Origin: Streptomyces griseicoloratus
Lineage (GTDB): Bacteria; Actinomycetota; Actinomycetes; Streptomycetales; Streptomycetaceae
Direction of reading: 5' to 3'
Length of the DNA stretch: 64,000 nucleotides
NCBI RefSeq assembly: GCF_014534645.1
Contig: NZ_JACVQF010000187.1
Coordinates: 62,001 to 126,000, forward strand
Shown: positions 26,880 through 35,092 of the stretch, one piece after another
Layout of the letters: each line of letters starts with the position of its first letter
Position numbering within the stretch: the stretch's first letter is position 1
Notes under the pieces: model-generated
Seen by the model: only the letters and a program-made list of their open reading frames with translations
The model's database searches: none
What the model was told of the DNA's origin: nothing
Made by a program: the position numbers and the translations under genes

Positions 26880-27785
26880 ATGAGTGCCGGCAACCTCGTT
26901 CTCCTGGGCAACGCCGGTGGTGTGGGCCGCGCGGTCCTGGAGCAACTGCGCGCCCGGGGTGTGCCCGTGCGTGCGATGGTCCGCCGCGACGACGATCGTG
27001 CAGCCGAGCTGCGCGGACTGGGCGCGGAGGTGGTCCTCGGCGATCTGACCCGGCCCGAGAGCGTCGCGGCCGCGCTGGAGAGTGTCGACAGGATGTACTT
27101 CGCCATGCCCGTGTCGCCGGACCATCTGCTGGCCGCGACCGTGGTGGCCGCGGTCGCGCGCGAGCAGGGAGGTCTGGACGCCCTGGTGAGCATGTCTCAG
27201 ATGACGGTGTCGCAGATGACCGCTACCAGTACCGCGGAGTCGCATCAGCAGCGCCTGCACTGGCTGGCGGAGCAGGTAATGAACTGGTCGGGCCTGCCGG
27301 TGGTGCACATCAGGCCGACGTCCTTCCTGGACAACCCCCTGTTCACCGTGCTGGCGGCGCGCTCGATCCGGGAGAGCGGCACGATCGCGCTGCCGTTCGG
27401 CACCGGGCGCACGTCGCCGGTCGCCGTGGAGGACGTCGCCCGAGTGGTCGCCACCGTGCTGGGCGACCCGGCGCGGCACATCGGACAGGTCTACGAGCTC
27501 ACGGGCCCGCGCTCGGTGAGCATGACGGAGATGGCCGAGGAGTTCTCACGGGCGTTGGGCGCCCCGGTGTCCTATGTGGATGTTCCGCTGGAGCAGTGGC
27601 GGACCGAAGTCCTCGCCGGCGTGGGCCTGCCGCCGCACACCGAAGAGCACATCGCCACCATGGCCCGACTGCACCGTGAGAATCGCTACGACCGCGCGAC
27701 CGGCGACGTTCAGAGCGTCACGGGCGTACCTGCCCGATCGGTCGAATCGTTCGTGGCCGCCCGCAAGCAGTTCTACCTGGGCTGA
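26880..27785 (+). CDS. NmrA-like NAD(P)-binding reductase (atypical SDR)
   Basis: 301 residues from the ATG at 26880 (AAGG upstream; an ATG nine bases earlier lacks spacing). Rossmann motif NLVLLGNAGGVGRAVLEQLR; then VPVRAMVRRDDDRAAELRGL, VVLGDLTRPESVAAALESVD, and VVHIRPTSFLDNP with the family's tyrosine site replaced. The C-terminal VYELTGPRSVSMTEMAEEFS is the usual NmrA signature. May be a sensor or a reductase. It diverges from the antiporter and shares its upstream region. Confidence 0.8.
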   Translation: MSAGNLVLLGNAGGVGRAVLEQLRARGVPVRAMVRRDDDRAAELRGLGAEVVLGDLTRPESVAAALESVDRMYFAMPVSPDHLLAATVVAAVAREQGGLDALVSMSQMTVSQMTATSTAESHQQRLHWLAEQVMNWSGLPVVHIRPTSFLDNPLFTVLAARSIRESGTIALPFGTGRTSPVAVEDVARVVATVLGDPARHIGQVYELTGPRSVSMTEMAEEFSRALGAPVSYVDVPLEQWRTEVLAGVGLPPHTEEHIATMARLHRENRYDRATGDVQSVTGVPARSVESFVAARKQFYLG

Positions 27786-28492
27786 GTCGCACCGGACGAC
27801 AGCCGACGACAGGCCCGGCGGGCCGGATCAATTCGCGTATCCCTCCGGGTATTTCCGGCGACGACGACCACACCGGTCGCCGCGTCCACTTCATCCCGCA
27901 GCGACTGGTGGCCGGACAGGGAATCGGAGCGGATCAGAGTGATGGCACGAGCCACGGTCGTTGGGTCCTTTCCCATCGAGTGGTGAGTACCGCGACGCCT
28001 GCGGAACACCCCGTGGACACGGGGATGTTCCGACCACGGACACGGGCATGATGGCCACGCCCTGTCCTCCCCGCCGAGGCGAGGGTGATCCGATTGACGA
28101 GGGCGAGGCTTCGGACTTCGGGGCGTCCTACCCGACCGCCGGCTGCCGCCGCACCCCGACGTCACGGTGGACAGCCATTCGGGCCCGCTGACCGTCAGAC
28201 GGCGAGCTTCGACACTCGGCTGACCTACCGCATCGTGTACGAGGAGGCAGCATCCTCTGAGGAGGACCTGCAGCGTTTGGTGGGCACCGTGCGGGCCTGG
28301 TTCAAGGTTTTCGGCCGTCCCGCTGCTGGTCCCATCCGTGTCGTTGGACTCCATACAGGTCTACGAGCTTGCCGGCAGCCGGAGGAGGGATGGATCGGTG
28401 CTCGGCAGCGAGCCGGAGAACGGGACAGCGCCCAGCGATGAGCGGGACAATGTGACGAGGCGGCTCGGCGACGACCACAAGGAGGGAACCCG
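27786..28492. other. Intergenic region with CRISPR-like elements
   Basis: About 700 bases between the NmrA-like and the methyltransferase-Nudix genes. Apart from the CRISPR-like pair at 28004-28092, frames on both strands carry no recognised motif. A strong AAGGAGG site precedes the gene at 28493. Confidence 0.4.
28004..28092 (+). CRISPR. CRISPR-like pair: two degenerate 29-base repeats 60 bases apart
   Basis: Copy one (28004-28032) has CACCCCGTGGACACGGGGAT in it and ends TTCCG; copy two (28064-28092) reads GTCCTCCCCGCCGAGGCGAG and ends GATCCG. They differ at many positions but share layout and are exactly 60 bases apart, leaving a 31-base spacer. The second copy resembles the lone element at 4551 (about 25 of 29 bases). 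A third, poorer copy may start at 28125. No cas genes occur in the window. Confidence 0.35.
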
Positions 28493-29713
28493 ATGACGGC
28501 ACCCCACGCACCCGGTACCGCCGATGCCGAGCAAGTCAACGCCGCAATGTGGCACGCCTACGGGGCGCACCACCTCAAGCGGGCCACTCCCCTGCCCGAG
28601 GTGGACGAGATCGCCTGGGGCCCGGCGGGGACGGGGCCGGGTGACGCTGTCCTCGGCGATCTGACGGGCCTGCGCGTGCTCGACCTGGGCTGCGGCCCGG
28701 GCCGGCACGCCGCCCACCTCGCCCGTACCCATCACGCTGACGTGGACGCCGTCGACCTTTCACCGACTCAGATCGAGCGCGCACGGGCGCGGTACGGCGA
28801 CCTGCCGGGACTGCGGTTGATCCAGGCCGACGCCGTCCGGCACCTGCGCACTTCGGCGCCGTACGACGTGATCTACTCCCTGTCCGCCGTCCACTTCGTC
28901 GACCCGCACCGACTGCTGCCCGCCCTGGCGGCGGCCCTCAGACCCGGCGGACGGCTGTACTTCACCGTGCTGCACACCAACTCGTCCGGCAACGGCCCGT
29001 CTTCGGAGGTGAAGTCCCGCCCGGAGATCCTGCGCCTGGCCGGCGGGGGCGAACTGACCGGGCGCATGTGGGTGCTCACCACAAAGCTGTGGACGGACCT
29101 GCTCGCGCAGCACGGGCTGCGCGTCGAGGAGGTCACCGTGCTGGACGCGCCCGAGGAGGGCAACCAGGCCTCCTACCGGCTCTTCCAGGTCCGCAGGCCG
29201 GTCCGGATCACCTCTCGTCCCCGTACGGCCCAGCCGCCCCTCGCACACGCGGCGGCCGGGGTCGGCACGGTGCTGGCCGGACCGCGCGGTCTGCTGCTCG
29301 GCCGCCACCGGCGGGGGACCGTCGAACTGCCCGGCGGCACGGTGGAGCCGGGCGAGTCGCTGGAGGAGACGGTCGTGCGCGAACTGGCCGAGGAGACCGG
29401 CCTGCACGCGGACCCGGCCGACGTGCGCCTGCTGGGCATGCTCCTGGACCAGGTCGGCGACGTCGTCCGGATCACGTTCGGCGCACTCGTCACGCGGTGG
29501 CGCGGCGAGCCCGCCGACCAGCCGGGCGAGCGGGTCGGTGACTGGAGGTGGTGGCCGCTGGACGCCCTGCCGTCGGGCCTGTTCGAGTGCAGCGCCCAGA
29601 TCCTCACCGCCTGGCGCCCCGACCTGCCCATCGACCATCCGCCCGCCCGCTTCGTCCCCTTCGCCGAACCGCACAACCCCGGTCAGGGCTCCCTCGGTCA
29701 GGTCGGGAAGTAG
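28493..29713 (+). CDS. Fusion: SAM-dependent methyltransferase plus Nudix hydrolase
   Basis: 406 residues, ATG with AAGGAGGG upstream. The N-terminal part (~1-230) is a class I methyltransferase: [20 protein letters not shown] binds SAM, then [20 protein letters not shown], and [20 protein letters not shown]. The C-terminal part (~250-390) is a Nudix domain with a complete box [20 protein letters not shown] plus ETGL. Both active sites look intact. Such fusions occur in Streptomyces; the substrate is unknown and could be a nucleotide-linked compound. No tRNA or phage gene adjoins it. Confidence 0.85.
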   Translation: MTAPHAPGTADAEQVNAAMWHAYGAHHLKRATPLPEVDEIAWGPAGTGPGDAVLGDLTGLRVLDLGCGPGRHAAHLARTHHADVDAVDLSPTQIERARARYGDLPGLRLIQADAVRHLRTSAPYDVIYSLSAVHFVDPHRLLPALAAALRPGGRLYFTVLHTNSSGNGPSSEVKSRPEILRLAGGGELTGRMWVLTTKLWTDLLAQHGLRVEEVTVLDAPEEGNQASYRLFQVRRPVRITSRPRTAQPPLAHAAAGVGTVLAGPRGLLLGRHRRGTVELPGGTVEPGESLEETVVRELAEETGLHADPADVRLLGMLLDQVGDVVRITFGALVTRWRGEPADQPGERVGDWRWWPLDALPSGLFECSAQILTAWRPDLPIDHPPARFVPFAEPHNPGQGSLGQVGK

Positions 29714-30367
29714 TCGCTCACCACGCAGCCGTCGACGAGCACCTTCTCCGTCCGGTGGCCGCTCGGCGGCGAGAGGGCTGTACGCGGCCGTCGGCCGGGT
29801 CAACCCCCGGACGACGGAGCGGGACATCTACAGATCGCTGTGCTTCAAGGCCACCATCCCCGCGGGCGCGGGGGTGTTCCGCCCGCTCCGAGGAAGGCGC
29901 GGCACGCGCTCCGGTCCTCCCGCCGACGTGGCGGTGTTCCGGTGGCCGGCGTGCCCACCTGGGGGTCCGCCGGCCCCCGCCGCATGAACCACCGCGACGC
30001 GATGGGCGTGCTGCACGGGCGGGGCTTCATGGTCAACGAGGAGGACGCGTCGCCCGAGGGCCGCGTGATCATCCTGAACAGCGGCTGGAAAGTATGCCAC
30101 TAGGACCCGGCACCCGGCACCACGGACGTCCTCCGCGTCGCGATCTACTCTCTGAAGAACGACGAGTCCTGCTGACGCTTGGTGTGGATCAGGCCGGATT
30201 CGTGGGCCCATCGGCCGGATGGCTGGCCCACGACCGTTGTGGGCGGGCCGGGCTGCTCGGTGGCGGTCTGCGCCCAGGTGAGCATGTGGGCGGCGGCGCT
30301 GTCGTCGCCGTCGGCGGCCGCGGCGGGCGAGACTGTGGGCGAGTGGAATAGTGGGAAGATTGCGAGA
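29714..30367. other. Degenerate region with CRISPR-like pair and short frames
   Basis: About 650 bases. The CRISPR-like pair at 29853-29941 is described separately. A 39-codon plus-strand frame at 29984-30103 (HGRGFMVNEEDASPEGRVII) looks protein-like but is not recognised. A minus-strand frame at 30145-30390 begins with a hydrophobic run like a signal peptide (MSLVLTVTLAIFPLFH) but has no ribosome binding site and runs antisense to the Sua5 remnant. Both are low-confidence and not listed as genes. Confidence 0.35.
29853..29941 (+). CRISPR. CRISPR-like pair: two 29-base repeats 60 bases apart
   Basis: Copy one (29853-29881) reads CATCCCCGCGGGCGCGGGGG and copy two (29913-29941) GTCCTCCCGCCGACGTGGCG, both ending GGTGTTCCG or the near form. 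The 31-base stretch between is unrelated. The form (TCCCCGC arm, GCGGGG arm, TGTTCCG end) is that of type I-E repeats in Streptomyces. Spacing is identical to the pair at 28004. No leader or cas genes are present. Confidence 0.4.
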
Positions 30368-30610
30368 GTGACAGTAAGAACCAGTGACATCGAGAAGGCG
30401 GCCGGTGTGCTGCGCGCCGGCGGTCTGGTGGCCCTCCCGACCGAAACCGTCTAACGGTCTGGGCGCCAACGCCGAGGACCCCACCACCGTCTCGCGCATC
30501 TTCCAGGTCAAGGGACGTCCGCCCACCCATCCGCTGATCGTCCACCTAGGCGGCGCGGACCAACTGGACGACTGGGTCGAGAACGTGCCCGCGACGACGC
30601 GCCGTCTTAC
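30368..30610 (+). pseudogene. Sua5/YrdC (threonylcarbamoyl-AMP synthase) remnant, frameshifted and truncated
   Basis: From a GTG at 30368 the frame reads TSDIEKAAGVLRAGGLVALP and TETV, then stops. A one-base insertion in the codon after TETV (TCTAACGG instead of TCTACGG) shifts the frame; the other frame continues GLGANAEDPTTVSRIFQVKG and PPTHPLIVHLGGADQLDDW. The C-terminal two thirds are missing. This is a dead copy; a functional one must exist elsewhere. Confidence 0.85.
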
Positions 30611-30762
30611 CAGACGGTGACGCTGTCGAAGGCCGCCGGGTCGACGTCGGCCGGCAGCGGGTAGTTCTGGTCACCCTTGTTGCCCTTGAGCTTGCCGAGG
30701 CTGACGTGCTTCCCGTCGTCGAAGACGTGCCAGCCGTCCTCATGACAGAAGAGGGTCCGCGT
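30607..30762 (-). pseudogene. DM13-domain C-terminal fragment
   Basis: Minus strand reads FDDGKHVSLGKLKGNKGDQN then YPLPADVDPAAFDSVTVW and a stop at 30607. The KGDQNYPLPADVD stretch with a following DSVxxW is typical of DM13 domains. The N-terminal part is absent and the C-terminal cysteine strand is cut short. It abuts the Sua5 remnant and an IS5 fragment, so it is a relic. Confidence 0.55.
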
Positions 30763-30771
30763 CGCCCGCCT

Positions 30772-30975
30772 GGGGTCCGGCCGCCCGCGCACCAGGCCCA
30801 ACCGGGTCCGTGCCGAAAAGGCGTACGCCTCCCGCAAGAACCGCGCCTGCCTGCGCCGACGCGGCATCCACTGCACCATCCCGGACAAGGCCGACCAGAC
30901 CCTCAACCGCCAGAGGCTCGGCTCTCGCGGTGGGCCGGCCGCCCAAGTTCGAGGCCGGGGACTACAAGGCTCGGC
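30772..30975 (+). pseudogene. IS5-family transposase fragment
   Basis: Plus strand frame: GSGRPRTRPNRVRAEKAYAS then RKNRACLRRRGIHCTIPDKA, and after a frameshift GRPPKFEAGDYKARH. This corresponds to the middle of an IS5-type DDE transposase. Both ends are missing. Confidence 0.75.
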
Positions 30976-30996
30976 ACCCGGTGCCGGCCCGGCGGT

Positions 30997-32208
30997 CTAA
31001 CCGAGCCGACCGCTCTCCGGGGCACGCCCCAGGGCTGCCACCAACAGGGCGGCGAGCGCCAGGCCGCCGCCCAGCCACATCACGGCCTCGATCCCGGCGC
31101 CGTCCGCAGCGAGACCGCCGACCAGGGCCCCCAGCGCGATCGCCCCGTTGAAGACACCCACGAAGAGCGAGGACGCCGCCTCTCGGGCCTGCGGCGCGGC
31201 GGCCAGCAGCCAGGTCTGGGTGCTCACCGACACGCCGCCGTACGAGACGCCCCACACCGCGAGCAGCACACCGGCCGTCAGCACCGAGCCGCCGAGCAGA
31301 GGCAGCAGCCCCACCGTGGCCGCCAGGACAAGGGCGATCACCAGGAGCGTGCCGCGCGGGGAGCGGCCCGCCCCGGCGCCGGCCGCGAAGTTCCCGAGGA
31401 CGCCGGCGACGCCGTAGACGAGGAGCAGCGTGCCGATCATCGTGGGGCTGACCCCGGAGATCTCCTCCAGCGCGGGCCGTACGTACGTGTAGGCGGCGAA
31501 GTGCCCGGTGACCAGGAACGCCACCACGGCCAGCCCGGTCGCCAGCTGCAGGTTGCCGAACAGCTTCAGCACGCCGCCGAGCCGGATGTCCTGCTCGGCC
31601 GGCAGTGGCGGCAGCAGGGCCGCGAGCGCGATCAGGACCACCACGGCGAGGGCGGCGACGACGACGAACGCCGTTCTCCAGTCGGCCAGTTCACCAATGT
31701 ACGTACCGGCCGGGACGCCCAGCACCGAGGCCACCGCGATCCCGCTGAAGATGAGTGAGGTGGCCGGGCCGACGGCGGTGCCGGACACGAGCCGTACGGC
31801 GAGAGCGGCGGCGACCGCCCAGACCACGCCCATGCCGATACCGACGAGGATGCGGGCGACCACCATCACCCCGAAGCTGGGGGCCCACGCCGCGAGCAGA
31901 TTGCCCAGCGCGAGCACCGCCATCAGGCAGCACAACAGCACCCGGCGGTCCAGCCGGCCGAGGAGCGGCGTCAGCAGCGGCGCGGAGACCGCGCCGACCA
32001 GACCCGTGATGGTGAGGGTGAGCCCGGCGGTCCCCTCGCTCACATGGAGCGCGTCGCCGATGGGGGTGAGCAGCCCCACCGGCAGCATCTCGGAGGTGAC
32101 CACCGTGAACGTCGCCCCGGCGACGGCGGCGACCGCGGGCCAGCCCCCGCGTCGTGCGGACTGTCCCTCTCCGGGCGCCTTGCCTGCGATTTCCTCTGTC
32201 TGTGCCAT
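30997..32208 (-). CDS. MFS transporter, DHA1 (AraJ/sugar-efflux-like)
   Basis: 403 residues from the ATG at 32208 (the frame is open 14 codons further). About 12 membrane segments; the MFS motif between segments 2 and 3 is degenerate (LLGRLDRRVLL). Segments include VVWAVAAALAVRLVSG, GPATSLIFSGIAVASVLGVP and FVVVAALAVVVLIALAALLP. It exports sugars or drugs in related proteins. A LysR-type gene diverges from it 98 bases away, the usual arrangement for a regulator and its target. Confidence 0.85.
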   Translation of the reverse strand: MAQTEEIAGKAPGEGQSARRGGWPAVAAVAGATFTVVTSEMLPVGLLTPIGDALHVSEGTAGLTLTITGLVGAVSAPLLTPLLGRLDRRVLLCCLMAVLALGNLLAAWAPSFGVMVVARILVGIGMGVVWAVAAALAVRLVSGTAVGPATSLIFSGIAVASVLGVPAGTYIGELADWRTAFVVVAALAVVVLIALAALLPPLPAEQDIRLGGVLKLFGNLQLATGLAVVAFLVTGHFAAYTYVRPALEEISGVSPTMIGTLLLVYGVAGVLGNFAAGAGAGRSPRGTLLVIALVLAATVGLLPLLGGSVLTAGVLLAVWGVSYGGVSVSTQTWLLAAAPQAREAASSLFVGVFNGAIALGALVGGLAADGAGIEAVMWLGGGLALAALLVAALGRAPESGRLG

Positions 32209-32306
32209 ACAACCAGCCAACCCGCAGGGCCGTTCGGGAACAACGGCCAATCCCTCATCCTTCGATGAGTGGGATTACTCGATCGGGTGGAGGAGGCCGG
32301 GATTCC

Positions 32307-33224
32307 GTGGGCGGTATCGAGATCCGCGAGTTGGAGGCGTTCCTCGTCCTCGCCGAAGAGCTGCACTTCGGCCGGGCGGGCGAGCGACTGTACGTCTCCC
32401 AGAGCAGGGTGAGCCAGCTGCTGCGCGCCCTGGAGGGGCGGATCGGCGCCCCGCTGGTCGAGCGCACCAGCCGCCGGGTACGCCTGACCCCGCTCGGGGA
32501 GTCCTTCGTCGGCAGCCTGCGGCCCGCGTACGACGGACTGCGCGCCACGCTGGACGAGGCGCGGGCCGCCGCCCGGGCGGAGGTGGGCGGGGTGCTGCGG
32601 ATCGGCTTCCAGGGCACCGTCGACGACTACCTCGCCCAGGCGATAGCCCTGTTCGAGGAGGAGTGCCCGGGGTACGGCCTGGAGCTGACGGAGATCTTGC
32701 TGTCGGACCCGTTCGGGCCGGTGTGCCGCCAGGAGGTGGACTGCGCGGTAGTGCTCCTGCCGGTACGGGAGGAGGACCTGGTGCTCGGGCCGGTCTTCTC
32801 CCGGCAGCCGCAGACCCTCGCCGTCTCCGTCCGGCACCCGTTCGCGGCCCGGGAGTCGGTGTCGGCGGAGGAGCTGGCCGACTGCCGGCTCATCGGCGTG
32901 GGCGCGGGCGGGTCGCCCGGTCCCGCGCCCGCGTACTGGCGCCTGGCACAGGCCCCGGACCACACCCCAAAGCTGCGGCCGATCCCCGCGGGTCCGCTGG
33001 TCAACACCCTTCAGGAGGGGCTGAGTCTGACGGCGGCGGACCGCGGCGCGATGCTGCTGTGCCGGTCCACGGCCGACTACCACGGGCGGCGCAGCTCCAT
33101 CGCCTTCGTCCCCGTCGACGGGCTGCCCCCCTCCGAGCTGGGGCTGATCTGGCACCGCTCCCATGTCTCCCCGACCGCCCTTGCCTTCGCGCGGGTGGTG
33201 AAGGGCGTCACGTCGGGGTGGTGA
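32307..33224 (+). CDS. LysR-family transcriptional regulator
   Basis: 305 residues from a GTG at 32307 with a strong GGAGGAGG site; an upstream ATG at 32265 lacks one. Winged HTH: ELEAFLVLAEELHFGRAGER and LYVSQSRVSQLLRALEGRIG, then APLVERTSRRVRLTPLGESF. Effector-binding domain from ~90. It diverges from the MFS gene, so that gene is the likely target and the shared 98-base gap the operator region. The inducer is unknown. Confidence 0.85.
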   Translation: MGGIEIRELEAFLVLAEELHFGRAGERLYVSQSRVSQLLRALEGRIGAPLVERTSRRVRLTPLGESFVGSLRPAYDGLRATLDEARAAARAEVGGVLRIGFQGTVDDYLAQAIALFEEECPGYGLELTEILLSDPFGPVCRQEVDCAVVLLPVREEDLVLGPVFSRQPQTLAVSVRHPFAARESVSAEELADCRLIGVGAGGSPGPAPAYWRLAQAPDHTPKLRPIPAGPLVNTLQEGLSLTAADRGAMLLCRSTADYHGRRSSIAFVPVDGLPPSELGLIWHRSHVSPTALAFARVVKGVTSGW

Positions 33225-33279
33225 CCGTGACTCGCCCGGCGGGGGGCTTCACGGAAGGGCGAGCTCGGCCCGGACCGCC

Positions 33280-33660
33280 TTCTGCGGCATGGGCACGCGA
33301 GCGGAGTTCCCGCGTCCGGGGCCCGCTCAACCATGCGGGCGGCGAGTTGGGGCTGGGAGGCGAAGGCCAGATCGTCCGGGATGCCCGCGCTCCGGCAGCG
33401 GTCCGGGTCCTCGGTCCACGAGCGTGGCACGTACAGGGCTCGGTCGATGGCGGCGTGTCCGCGGGCGGCGGAGTAGACGAGAGAGACGGCGGCCTGGGCG
33501 TTCTCGATGCGGCCGGCCGTGCCGGTGTACTGGCCCTGGACGCCGACGGTCGCCGTGCCCTTCTTCAGGTGGCCCGTCTCGTCGACCACGAGTACCGCCT
33601 GGTCGTCGGCGAGGTTCTCGATCGCGTAGGCGCGTGTGTCGTCGCGGATCGCGTCGGCGT
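33280..33660 (-). pseudogene. IS701-family transposase fragment
   Basis: Minus strand: AIENLADDQAVLVVDETGHL and KKGTATVGVQGQYTGTAGRI, then RALYVPRSWTEDPDRCRSAG. This is the catalytic middle of an IS701-type transposase (the VVDETG region). Start and end are missing; it runs antisense into the DAG-kinase fragment. Confidence 0.8.
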
Positions 33661-33699
33661 CCCCTTACGCGCGGTACAGCAGGTGTTGCATGCCGTCCG

Positions 33700-34298
33700 G
33701 AGTGGCATCGCCCGCGTACAACAACGCCTCGTTCGGAACGTACGCGGCCGTCGTCACCGATCCCGCGTACCGGGAAGCCAAAGCGCACACGGTCCTGCGG
33801 ACACTCCCCCGCCTCCTCACCGGCGAGGACGCGCCCCGGCTGCGGGCGCGGACGGACCGGACGCGCGTCGACGGCCTCCAGGCGCTGCTGGTCAGCAACA
33901 ATCCCTACGGACGTGCCGTCGACGCGGCCCGTCCGGGGCGCAGGGAGCGGCTGGACTCGGGACTCCTGGGAGTTGTGTGCGTACGGGTCGACACCACCGC
34001 GCAGGCCGCGCGCATGGTGCGCGGTCCGCGCTCCGGGGGCCTCATCCGGCTGAACGCCCGGGAAGTCGTCGTCGAAGCCGACACGGACGTCCTCCCGGCC
34101 GGCATCGACGGAGAGCACGTCGTCCTGCCCTCGCCCGTGGTGTGCCGCAGCGCGCCCGGGGCACTCCGGATCCGCGTGCCACGCCGTCACGCCGGCAGAC
34201 TGCAGGCGGGCGAGGCCGGAGCCGACTGGCCACGCGTTGCGCAGCTGGCGATGGGCAGACGGACGGTGCCGGCGGTCACGCAAGGTCGTCGCCGGACA
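33700..34298 (+). pseudogene. Diacylglycerol-kinase-family C-terminal fragment
   Basis: Plus strand: YNNASFGTYAAVVTDPAYRE, AKAHTVLRTLPRLLTGEDAP, LLVSNNPYGRAVDAARPGRR and VVLPSPVVCRSAPGALRIRV. This matches the C-terminal half of a DAGK catalytic-domain protein. The ATP-binding N-terminal half is missing, cut by the IS701 fragment. Confidence 0.7.
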
Positions 34299-34450
34299 TG
34301 ATCGGCACATCCCGTGGCAGCGCGGCACCAACGAGAACACCAACCGGCTGCTTCGGCAGTACCTGCCCAAGGGCGCGGACCTCCGCACGTTCAGCCAGGC
34401 CGTCCCGAACGCCATCGCCCACGAGCTCAACCGTCGCCCTGGATCCACGT
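34299..34450 (+). pseudogene. IS30-family transposase fragment
   Basis: Plus strand: IPWQRGTNENTNRLLRQYLP and KGADLRTFSQAVPNAIAHEL, the conserved end of the IS30 catalytic domain (with the family's glutamate in NENTN). All else is missing. Confidence 0.85.
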
Positions 34451-34569
34451 GCCCTTCTCCCTGCTCGGCAGGCGCGCCCAGTGATGGGGCGGGAAGATGG
34501 GATCGTCTCGGCCATTGGTTGGCTGCAGGACCGTGTGGCACGGCTTGCCCGACGGTGAGAGCGTGCGGG

Positions 34570-34650
34570 ACTACCCGACGCGACGACATCCACGAGGCGT
34601 TCCTCGGCCTCGCCGTCTGCCTGATCACGCACCGGCACGTCCAAAGGCTT
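34570..34650 (+). pseudogene. IS5-type transposase tail
   Basis: RRDDIHEAFLGLAVCLITHR resembles the last 25 residues of IS5-type transposases, followed by a frame that does not stop where it should. A relic between the IS30 and ISAs1 fragments. Confidence 0.5.
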
Positions 34651-34822
34651 TGTCAGGGCCAATTAGTGAGGTGGTGCGGGTCCGGGATGCGTGACGCCCT
34701 CCTGATGATCAAGGTGTCCGAAACCGTCGATCGATCAGGCAGGGGCTGCTTCCGCATGTCGGTTTCCACGGTCGAGGCATCGCCGGTCACCGTGACCGCT
34801 TCTATGCCGCCGTAACTGAGCA

Positions 34823-35080
34823 ACTGCCGGGCTTGGGCAAGATGCTGGACGTGCTGTCCGGTCCGTAGCACCGCCAAGACCTCCGCTACCGGGTTGGTGC
34901 CCTGTTGCCCCTGTGCGCTCTCGCCGTGCTCGGCGGTGCCACGACGCTGGTGGCGATCGCCCGGTTCGCGGCCGGTTCCGACAAGGAGGGATGGGCTCGC
35001 CTGGGCCTGGAAGGGGCGGGCGCGAAGACCCCGCCACATCGTCGGTTGTCGAGGGTCCTGGAGACGGCCGTTCCTCTATA
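34823..35080 (+). pseudogene. ISAs1-family transposase N-terminal fragment with internal stop
   Basis: LPGLGKMLDVLSGP, a TAG stop, then HRQDLRYRVGALLPLCALAV and LGGATTLVAIARFAAGSDKE, the N-terminus of ISAs1/H-repeat proteins. It ends near a helix RLSRVLETAVPLYR; the DDE part is missing. Confidence 0.75.
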
Positions 35081-35092
35081 CCGAGTTGGGTG

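Noticed and set aside
31508-34558. 1016-codon plus-strand open frame
   Set aside because: It runs antisense to a well-supported MFS gene, through the LysR gene in another frame and over transposase relics. The translation is arginine/proline/threonine-rich with no motif.
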